Origin: DSVZ01 sp037439785
GTDB taxonomy: Bacteria > Verrucomicrobiota > Verrucomicrobiia > Limisphaerales > J093
Assembly (NCBI GenBank): GCA_037439785.1
Contig: JBBIVJ010000004.1
Location: forward strand, 62,001-126,000
Direction: 5' to 3'
DNA length: 64,000 nt
Part shown: piece by piece, positions 57,278-64,000 of the stretch
Layout: every line of letters starts with the position of its first letter
Position numbering within the stretch: the stretch's first letter is position 1
The notes under the pieces: generated by a model
Databases searched by the model: none
Seen by the model: the letters and a program-made list of their open reading frames with translations, nothing else
Told to the model about the DNA's origin: nothing
Translations under genes and position numbers: made by a program

Positions 57278-58744
57278 GTGCTGGCCCGCGGGGCACTCGA
57301 TTGGCTGGCTCAGACCTGGCCGTACCTGGTCAGCGCGCTGAGCGTGACCCTGTCCCTCCTGGCCTCGGGCCACGCCATCCTCTTCAAGCGCGACCCGCGC
57401 TCGGCGGTGCTGTGGACCGGCCTGACCTGGCTGCTGCCGCTGGTGGGGGCAGTACTGTACTTCGTGCTCGGGGTCAACCGCATCCGCCGCCGGGCGCTCC
57501 TGCTGCGCGGGGAAGAGCCCCGCCCCTCCGTGCCGCCGGCCGCAAGCGCGTGCGCGCCGGCCGATCTCGAACCGCAGCTTCCGGAACCGCAGCGGCCCCT
57601 GGCCCGGCTGGCGGCGCTCACGGACAAGGTGGTTGGCCGGCCCCTGCTGACCGGCAACCGGCTCGAGCCGCTGGTCAACGGCGATGCTGCCTACCCGGCC
57701 ATGCTCGAGGCCATCGCCGCGGCCCGCCACTCGCTCGCGCTGTCCACCTACATTTTTGACCGCGACGCCGCCGGGCTGGCCTTCGCGCGCGCCCTGGGCG
57801 CGGCGGTACGGCGGGGTGTGGCGGTGCGGGTGCTCATTGACGCCACCGGGCTCCGGTACTCCTGGCCTTCGATCCTGAGGGAGTTGCGGCGGGAGGGCGT
57901 GCCGTACGCCCGGTTTCTGCCGGCGTTTCCGTTCGGCCGGCTGATGGCTCTCAACCTCCGCAACCACCGCAAGCTGCTGGTGGTGGATGGCCGGATCGGG
58001 TTCACCGGTGGCCTGAACATCCGTGTCGGCCACTGGCTGGAGAAGCGGCCCGCCCACCCCGTCCAGGACCTCCACTTTCGCGTCGAAGGGCCGGCGGTGG
58101 CGCAGTTGCAGGAGGTCTTCGCCGAGGACTGGCGTTTCACCACCGGAGAAGTGCTGGCGGGCGAGGCGTGGTTTCCGCCGCGGGAGTGCGCCGGGCCGGT
58201 GTTCGTGCGCGGCATCCCGGACGGGCCGGACGAGGATTTCGAGACGCTGCGCTGGACCCTGTTGGGGGCGCTGGCGGTGGCGCGGAACTCGGTGCGGGTG
58301 ATGACGCCGTATTTCCTGCCGGACGCGGCCCTGATCTCGGCCCTGAACCTGGCGGCACTGCGGGGCGTGGCGGTGGACATTGTATTGCCCGGGAAAAACA
58401 ACCTGCCGTTTGTGCACTGGGCCTCACAGGCGCACTGGTGGCAAGTGCTGGAGCGTGGCTGCCGGTTGTGGCTGAGCCCGCCGCCGTTTGACCATTCGAA
58501 GCTGTTCCTGGTGGATGACGGCTGGGCGCTGGTCGGCTCGACCAACTGGGACCCGCGCAGCCTCCGGCTGAACTTCGAGTTCAACCTCGAGGCCTACGAC
58601 CCCACCCTGGCCGGCCGGCTGGCGGCGTGGTTTGACGCGCGTCGCCATCAGGCCCGCCCGGTCACCCTGGCCGAGGTGGACGCGCGCTCGACCGCGGTGC
58701 GCTTGCGCGACGGCCTGGCCCGCCTGCTCACGCCGTATTTATAG
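57278..58744 (+). CDS. cls: cardiolipin synthase (phospholipase D superfamily)
   Basis: A 488-residue membrane enzyme that joins two phosphatidylglycerol molecules into cardiolipin. Two N-terminal membrane segments (about 13-33 and 46-66) form the PLDc_N region. Two HKD motifs follow: His230, Lys232 and Asp237 in NHRKLLVVDGRIGFTGGLN, and His406, Lys408 and Asp413 in FDHSKLFLVDDGWALVGSTN. GTG 57278 is my preferred start; a TTG at 57182 would add 32 Cys/Gly/Arg-rich residues. No ATG is available upstream. It is divergent from the ECF sigma gene. The 296-bp region between the two chosen starts shows no other gene. Confidence 0.92.
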   Translation: MLARGALDWLAQTWPYLVSALSVTLSLLASGHAILFKRDPRSAVLWTGLTWLLPLVGAVLYFVLGVNRIRRRALLLRGEEPRPSVPPAASACAPADLEPQLPEPQRPLARLAALTDKVVGRPLLTGNRLEPLVNGDAAYPAMLEAIAAARHSLALSTYIFDRDAAGLAFARALGAAVRRGVAVRVLIDATGLRYSWPSILRELRREGVPYARFLPAFPFGRLMALNLRNHRKLLVVDGRIGFTGGLNIRVGHWLEKRPAHPVQDLHFRVEGPAVAQLQEVFAEDWRFTTGEVLAGEAWFPPRECAGPVFVRGIPDGPDEDFETLRWTLLGALAVARNSVRVMTPYFLPDAALISALNLAALRGVAVDIVLPGKNNLPFVHWASQAHWWQVLERGCRLWLSPPPFDHSKLFLVDDGWALVGSTNWDPRSLRLNFEFNLEAYDPTLAGRLAAWFDARRHQARPVTLAEVDARSTAVRLRDGLARLLTPYL

Positions 58745-59062
58745 CTGGCGATGTCGGACCTCCGCCGGAGCCGCTTCCGGCACTGACACGCCTGGCTGGA
58801 ATGCCGTAAGCGATGGGGGAGAACCATCGTGCGCGAGCCGGCAGGGACAGGACCATGACGTCCGCGCCTCGCCCTGCCCGAGCCGGAGATGTGCGGAGGG
58901 CAATGGAATAGTCGTCCCAGGTTGCAGGCGGACCGCATGGGCCTATGCTGGCCAAGGAATGACGCCGAAAGAGCCTCTGATGCCCGCCCCGCGGCCCGGG
59001 GTGGATTCCCACCCGCTCCATGCAGACAGGCGCTTCCACGGTTTGCGGCCGGCCTTCCCCTC
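58745..59062. other. intergenic region without a convincing gene
   Basis: These 318 bases separate cls from the second ECF sigma gene. Frames through it are open on both strands but lack domains or plausible starts. A small inverted repeat CGATGG/CCATCG (58811-58829, 7-nt loop) is the only structure I see. It has no T-run and is too small to call a terminator. Confidence 0.5.
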
Positions 59063-59806
59063 ATGAACGGCCCGCTGGCGTCGCTACCCCGCCAGTTCAC
59101 GACCACACGGTGGAGCGTGGTGCTACGGGCGGGAGGTGCCGATTCCGAGGAGGCCCGCGCCGCGCTCGAGCAGCTTTGCCGTGACTACTGGTATCCGCTT
59201 TATGCGTACATCCGCCGGAAAGGCCACGGGCCGGAGGACGCCGCCGACCTGACCCAGGAGTTCTTCGCAAAACTGCTGGCCAACGATTTCGCGCAGGGAT
59301 TGACGCCGGGGGGCGGCCGTTTCCGTTCGTTCCTGCTCACGGCGCTGAACCGGTTTCTCATCAACGCGTGGCAGAAGGGCCGCCGGCAGAAACGCGGCGG
59401 CGGAACGTTTATCGAGTCCCTGGAGGCGCGGATCGCCGAGCGCGGCGAGGCAGACTACGGCACCGAGACAGCCTCGGCCGACACCCCCGAGCGCTTGTTT
59501 CAGCGGGCCTGGGCGGAGACGCTGCTGGCGCGGACGCTCGAACGGCTGGCCGCCGAATGCCACGCGCGCGGCGACGGGCGCTTTGCCGTGCTGCGGTCGT
59601 TTCTGAGCGGGGAGGAAGACCCCCCGGCCCTGGCCGACGCCGCGGCCCGGTTGAAGCTGAGCCTGGCCGCGTTCAAATCCCTGTTGCACCGCTTCCGACA
59701 ACGCTACCGCGAGCTGCTGGTCGAGGAAGTGGGGCAGACGGTGGGTTCGACCTCGGAGGTGGCTGAAGAACTGCGGGGGTTGCTGCAGGCCCTCCGGAGC
59801 GGTTAG
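59063..59806 (+). CDS. ECF sigma factor of the kinase-associated type
   Basis: A 247-residue sigma-70 family factor. The opening PRQFTTTRWSVVLRAGGADS, the unusual length, and region 2 reading DYWYPLYAYIRRKGHGPEDA and then ADLTQEFFAKLL fit the ECF group found beside Ser/Thr kinases in Planctomycetes and Verrucomicrobia. Region 4 (ARLKLSLAAFKSLLHRFRQR) is followed by a tail of about 30 residues. The kinase gene follows after 58 bp on the same strand, so phosphorylation-coupled regulation is plausible. ATG 59063 opens just before the motif; upstream frame is not coding-like. Confidence 0.88.
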   Translation: MNGPLASLPRQFTTTRWSVVLRAGGADSEEARAALEQLCRDYWYPLYAYIRRKGHGPEDAADLTQEFFAKLLANDFAQGLTPGGGRFRSFLLTALNRFLINAWQKGRRQKRGGGTFIESLEARIAERGEADYGTETASADTPERLFQRAWAETLLARTLERLAAECHARGDGRFAVLRSFLSGEEDPPALADAAARLKLSLAAFKSLLHRFRQRYRELLVEEVGQTVGSTSEVAEELRGLLQALRSG

Positions 59807-59864
59807 CCGGCCGCACCCGGCCGCGGCCCCGCTTCCTCCGGCGCCAAATGCGGTGTTTCCCCAG

Positions 59865-62126
59865 ATGACCGAAGAGCCCAAAAGCTGTCCGCGCTGCGGT
59901 GCCCCGCTCGGTCGGGAGGTGGGGGGGCACGGCGTTTGCACCGCCTGCCTGCTCGAAGACGCACTCCCGACGGCGGAGGGACTGGCCGGCTCGGCTGAAT
60001 CCCCGGACCCCGACGCGGACGCGCCCGTGGTGCAACGGTTGGGGGATTACGAGTTGCTGGAGGAAATCGGCCGGGGCGGCATGGGGGTAATTTACAAGGC
60101 CCGGCAAGCGGGGCTGGACCGTGTGGTGGCGCTGAAGCTGCTCCTGGCCGGGGAATTCGCGGAGCCGCGGGTGCGGCGGCGCCTGGTGCGCGAGGCGCGC
60201 CTGGCCGCCCGGCTCAGTCATCCGGGCATCGTCACCATCCACGAGGTGGGCGAACAGGAGGGGCGGCCGTTCTTTGCGATGGAGTACGTGCCCGGGCCGA
60301 ACCTCGCTCAGCGCTGCCGCGACGGCCTGTTGCCGGTGGCCACCGCCGTGCGCTACGTCGAGCAACTGGCCCGTGCCGTCCACTACGCCCACCAGCAGGG
60401 GGTCATCCACTGCGACCTCAAACCGGCCAATGTCCTGCTCACCCCCGAAGACCACCCCAAGCTGACCGACTTCGGCCTGACCCGCTCCCTGCTGGACCCG
60501 ACAGGCACGCTGGAAAGCGCCGGCTCGCCCAACTTCATGGCGCCCGAACAGGCCGATGCCCGCCTGGGGCCTCCCGGCGTGGCGACGGATGTCTTCGGAC
60601 TGGGGGCGGTCTTGTACTACCTGCTGACCGGCCAGCCCCCGGCGGTGGGGGCATCGCTGTCCGAAACCCTGCGCGCGGTGCTGGCCGACGCCCCGGTGCC
60701 CCCGCGGCACATACGACCGGCGCTGCCCGTGGATTTGGAGACGATCACCCTCCACTGTCTGGCGAAGGAGCCGGGCCGACGTTATGCCAGCGCCCTGGCC
60801 GTGGCCGAGGAACTGGCCCGCTGGCGTCAGCACCTGCCGATCGTGGCCCGACCCGCTTCCCGGCTGGAGTTGTTGCTGCGCCGGGCGCGGCGCAACCCCC
60901 TGTCTGCCGCCCTGGGCGCCGGCCTGGTGACGGCGGTGGTGCTCGGCATTCAGGGGGTGGCCTGGCAATGGCGGCGGGCGGAGGCCGAGAAGGTCCGGGC
61001 GACCCTGAGCACGCCCTGGGAAGGGCTCGCCCCGCCCTCGGAAGTCCAGGGCGCGGCCGTGGAAGTGGGCGATGTCAACGGTGACGGCCGGCCGGATTTG
61101 CTGGTGGCCACGGTGGAGGACGGCGGCCTGGCCGTGTATTTGAACCGCGGCCAGGGGACCTTTGCGGCGGCGCCCGGTTCTCCGTGGCTGGTGCCCCACC
61201 CCCGGCGGGGCCAGGACCTTGATGGGGCGCTGGCCGTGGGCGACTTCGACGGTGACGGCCATCTGGACGTGGCCCTGGCCGACCAGACCACCGACACGAT
61301 CCGTGTGCTTCGCGGGGATGGGCAGGGCCGGTTCGGGTCCGTGGGAGAGGCCGTGGCCGTCGGGCGGGAACCGCGGGGCCTCCGGGCCGGCAGGGTGAAT
61401 GCCGACCCGTATCCGGACCTGGTCGTGGCGAATTGGGGAGGCAACACCCTCACCCTTTTGCTGGGCGACGGCACGGGGCGGTTCCACGAGGCCGCGGCAT
61501 CCCCTTTGGCGACCGATGCCGCCCCTTGGGGACTGGCTCTGGCCGATTTCAATGCGGACCGCCTGGACGATCTGGCGGTCGCGCACTCCGGGGCCAGCAC
61601 CGTGGCCGTGTGGTTGAACAACGGGGCGGGGAAGTTCACCCCGGCCCCGGCCTCTCCCTGGCGGGTGGGCAAGGATTCTGCCTCCCCGGGGGAATCCTGC
61701 CCGTTTGACCTCACCACCGCCGACCTCAACCGGGACGATCTCCCTGACCTGATCAGCGCGGACACGCGGACCCATTCGGTGACGGTCCTGCTGGGCGACG
61801 GGCGCGGCGGGTTTCGACGCACTCCCCAATCCCTGGCGATGGTGGGCAGTGCCTTTCCTCGCCGGGTCCTGGCGGGCGATGTGACGGGGGACGGCCTGCT
61901 CGACCTGGTGACCGCCAATGAATCCGGCAACCTCAGTGTGCTCCGCGGCGATGGCCGGGGCGGCCTGGTGCCGCTGCCCAATTCGCCGCTCTTCGAACCG
62001 GGGCCGGTGCACGGCCTGGCCGTGGCCGACCTGGATGGGGATGGCCGGCTGGATGTGGTGGCCGGCAGTCCGTTCTTCGGCGTGACCCTCACCCGGAATG
62101 CCGTGCTCACCCGCCGCGCACGCTGA
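59865..62126 (+). CDS. receptor Ser/Thr kinase with FG-GAP beta-propeller ectodomain
   Basis: A 753-residue membrane kinase. An N-terminal zinc ribbon (Cys8, Cys11, Cys25, Cys28) precedes a Hanks-type kinase domain (about 62-325). This has the Gly loop GRGGMG (69-74), Lys91 (VALKLLL), the catalytic loop H-C-D with Asp184 and Asn189 in IHCDLKPANVLL, DFG (202-204) and MAPEQ. Cys replaces the Arg of HRD, as in many kinases of this lineage. One membrane segment (about 346-368) leads to an external FG-GAP/VCBS propeller (about 395-745) with loops DVNGDGRPDLLV, DFDGDGHLDVAL and DLDGDGRLDVVA. ATG 59865 is preferred over GTG 59853. Most relatives carry WD40 or TPR instead. Confidence 0.88.
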   Translation: MTEEPKSCPRCGAPLGREVGGHGVCTACLLEDALPTAEGLAGSAESPDPDADAPVVQRLGDYELLEEIGRGGMGVIYKARQAGLDRVVALKLLLAGEFAEPRVRRRLVREARLAARLSHPGIVTIHEVGEQEGRPFFAMEYVPGPNLAQRCRDGLLPVATAVRYVEQLARAVHYAHQQGVIHCDLKPANVLLTPEDHPKLTDFGLTRSLLDPTGTLESAGSPNFMAPEQADARLGPPGVATDVFGLGAVLYYLLTGQPPAVGASLSETLRAVLADAPVPPRHIRPALPVDLETITLHCLAKEPGRRYASALAVAEELARWRQHLPIVARPASRLELLLRRARRNPLSAALGAGLVTAVVLGIQGVAWQWRRAEAEKVRATLSTPWEGLAPPSEVQGAAVEVGDVNGDGRPDLLVATVEDGGLAVYLNRGQGTFAAAPGSPWLVPHPRRGQDLDGALAVGDFDGDGHLDVALADQTTDTIRVLRGDGQGRFGSVGEAVAVGREPRGLRAGRVNADPYPDLVVANWGGNTLTLLLGDGTGRFHEAAASPLATDAAPWGLALADFNADRLDDLAVAHSGASTVAVWLNNGAGKFTPAPASPWRVGKDSASPGESCPFDLTTADLNRDDLPDLISADTRTHSVTVLLGDGRGGFRRTPQSLAMVGSAFPRRVLAGDVTGDGLLDLVTANESGNLSVLRGDGRGGLVPLPNSPLFEPGPVHGLAVADLDGDGRLDVVAGSPFFGVTLTRNAVLTRRAR

Positions 62127-62261
62127 GGCCACGGTCGGCGCTGGACGGGGCGCCCGCAGCAGCCCCGGCTGGCGCGGTGGGGCGGTTTCCTCGCCGCCAC
62201 ACCTCTGCACCCTTCCCCCGCCGCGAATCCTTTCTTCCGATCTGCGGTGTACCCGCGATGT

Positions 62262-63997
62262 ATGCAACTGCGTTGCGGACTGGCAAGGCCGGCGTTGAAG
62301 GACGCCAAGTGGGTGCCTCAGGTGCTCTCAGCCCTTGGATTGCTCTGTGGAGTGGCCGCCGCTGCGGCGGCTGGAAGTCCGTTCCGGTATTCCCGGGAGG
62401 GCGGGGAGATCACCATCTGGAGCTACGAGGGCAACGAGCGCGTCGTCCGGGTGCCCGAGACCATCGAAGGGTTGCCCGTCACCCGCCTGGATGCCTGGAC
62501 CTTCCTGGTCTGGAGCGGCGCGTCCGTCCTCGAACTCCACCTGCCGGCCACGCTGGCTACCCTGGGGGAAACCCCGCTGATTGGGATGGACGCGCTGCAG
62601 TCCATTTTCGTGTCCCCGGACAATCCCCACTTCCACAGCCGGGAGGGTGTTTTGTTCAACCGGGACCAGACGACCTTGGTGAAATACCCCCCGGGCCGGG
62701 CGGGGCCATACGTGGTCCCGGACGGCGTGAGCGCCATCGGCGACCACGCCTTCGCCTACGCCGGCGGGCTGGGGGAGGTCGTGATTCCGGACAGCGTCGA
62801 GCACCTGGGCGAGGGAGCCTTTTACTCCTGCCAGGGCCTGCGGGCGGTGACGCTGCCGGACCGCCTCAGCGGCGAGGCGCTCCAGGCCTTTCAGGACTCG
62901 GGCCCCCTGGATGAGCAGGCCGGTCTGCGGTGGCTTGTTCTCAACCGCTCCGCCCTGCTCACCGGGTTCCCCTCCCCACCGATCGAGCCGACGGGATGGG
63001 GGTCCCGGAGACCCTGGAGGGATGGCCGTTGCGGTTCATCGGGGCCTTCGCCTGCAGCGGCTCCTGGAACCTCACCCGTGTGGTGATCCATGCCCAGGTG
63101 GTGGGGATCGGCGAAGGGGCGTTTGCGAGGGTCCGCGGGCTCCAGGCCTTCGAGGTGGCGGAGGCCAACCCCGCCTTCGCCAGCGTCGAAGGAGTGCTGT
63201 TCAACAAGGACCGCACGACGCTGCTGCAATTTCCGGCCGGCCGCGGCGGCGACTACGCGATCCCGGCGGGCGTCACGGCCCTGGCGCCGGGAGCGTTCCT
63301 GGGCTGCACCGCGCTCCGGCGGGTCGAGATGCCGGACAGCGTCACCAACATGGGGGCGGGGGCGTTCTCCGGCTGTGAGGCCCTGGATGTGGTGAGCCTG
63401 TCGTCGCGGCTCACGGCGATTGCACCGGAGGCGTTCGCCACCTGCTGGAGCCTGCGCCGGATCGTGCTCCCCGACTCGGTGTCGGAAGTGGGGCAGCGTG
63501 CGTTTTACCAGGCCGGCCTGGAAATGGTCGTCCTGGGCCGCGGGGTCACGTGGGTGGGCGAGGGGGCTTTTGACAACCGGTTCACAGTGTGCCGCGGCGG
63601 GGGCGGCAGTGTTTGCTACGGGCCGCGGGATTACTACGGGGCGAGGGTGGACCTGTTTTTTCTGGGCAGGGCCCCGCAGGCGGTCCGGCCGTTTGGGGAC
63701 CGCCCCGTGCTGTGGGGGCGGGATTTTTCCGAGCCACCGCGGGTCTTCCACCTGGCGGAGGCCGCAGGCTGGGGACCGGAGTTTGAAGGCGTGCCCACCG
63801 ACCTGTGGCGTGGGATTCACCTCCTCAGGGGCGCCGACGGCCTCACGCTGATCTGGTCGGCCGGTGTGTTGCAGGCATCCCCTGCCCTTGGCGAAGGTTC
63901 GGTAGGAGCAGGCTGGAGCGACATGCCCGCGACCGCGCCGCTCCACCTGGTTCATCCCACCGCGGCCACGACGTTCTACCGGCTCCGCGACCCTTGA
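62262..63997 (+). pseudogene. frameshifted secreted BspA-type leucine-rich-repeat protein
   Basis: The gene would encode about 578 residues if one base were restored. Frame one (from ATG 62262) has a signal peptide (ends near AAAAAAGSPF) and BspA/LRR_5 repeats (SVEHLGEGAFYSC, 'VPETIEGLPVTRLDAW'). Near 62991-62996 the reading passes to the next frame, where the repeats continue (GVPETLEGWPLRFIGAF) up to a C-terminal module ending FYRLRDP at 63995. The two halves each contain the block 'GVLFN[RK]D.TTL', so they are an internal duplication. One base inserted between ACG and ATG (62991-62998) restores a single frame. BspA-type repeats are surface ligand-binding modules. It lies 136 bp after the kinase gene. 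Confidence 0.7.
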
Positions 63998-64000
63998 ACG

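Noticed and set aside
59673..62267. An 864-residue open frame on the minus strand
   Set aside because: Antisense to the kinase and its propeller; no protein-like composition.
62991..62998. Programmed -1 frameshift in the LRR gene
   Set aside because: No slippery heptamer or downstream pseudoknot is evident at the switch; a missing base is simpler.
1..64000. tRNA, rRNA, CRISPR array, transposase or phage genes
   Set aside because: I looked for T-loop-like GGTTCGAA contexts, regularly spaced direct repeats, and transposase or integrase motifs, and found none that held up; the GGTTCGAA near 40531 lies inside the tandem-ACT gene.

Overview
The window is high-GC bacterial chromosome. It most likely comes from a Verrucomicrobiota member of the Limisphaera/Pedosphaera type. 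I infer this from several traits: a large secretome of FG-GAP/ASPIC-UnbV (CRTAC1-like), DUF1080 and Gfo/Idh/MocA proteins; an H-X9-DG type prepilin-like protein; LL-diaminopimelate aminotransferase (DapL); a zinc-ribbon Ser/Thr kinase paired with an ECF sigma factor; and a recurrent C-terminal module ending in R-F/Y-[FYM]-R-[LV]. No rRNA, tRNA, CRISPR array, insertion sequence or prophage was seen. The genes are chromosomal housekeeping genes mixed with a carbohydrate-active and secreted gene set.

Layout. 0-9 kb: small membrane protein and lipoprotein, a broken RCC1/Ig secreted gene, DUF1080 and TPR secreted proteins, a small orphan gene coupled to menG, an oxidoreductase pair, a peroxiredoxin, a bifunctional nuclease and holA. 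9-24 kb: a 935-residue secreted protein, an oxoamine-synthase/TIM-barrel operon, a secreted tandem-HMA protein, a CRTAC1-like plus haem-protein operon, dapL, a TPR membrane protein, a Tat oxidoreductase and a DPP-IV type peptidase. 24-37 kb: a 1390-residue FecR/FN3/Calx-beta protein, a CnoX-like thioredoxin, a coiled-coil protein, kup, a TPR membrane protein, class II aldolase, an SDR protein and a HIT protein. 36.8-43.1 kb: a minus-strand cluster of YjhG-type sugar-acid dehydratase, tandem-ACT protein, GH116 glycosidase and DapA-family aldolase, which reads as a possible non-phosphorylative pentonate route. 43-50.5 kb: a doubled FG-GAP protein, a SKICH-like secreted protein and a prepilin-like operon. 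50.7-55.5 kb: a DUF4838/GH-A operon, HU and a PanE-type reductase. 55.5-64 kb: an ECF sigma/anti-sigma/Spy-CnrX-like operon, cardiolipin synthase, an ECF sigma factor followed by a receptor kinase with an FG-GAP ectodomain, and a frameshifted BspA-type leucine-rich-repeat gene.

Regulation. Shine-Dalgarno sequences are almost absent. Fourteen first genes of transcription units carry a TTG-type -35 box, a 16-18 bp spacer and a TA-type -10 box that ends only 5-7 nt before the start codon. This predicts leaderless mRNAs and was used to choose several starts. Clear intrinsic terminators follow the peroxiredoxin, tandem-HMA, aldolase and HU genes. Two secreted-protein genes each contain a lesion equivalent to one missing base, which may be real decay or an assembly error.
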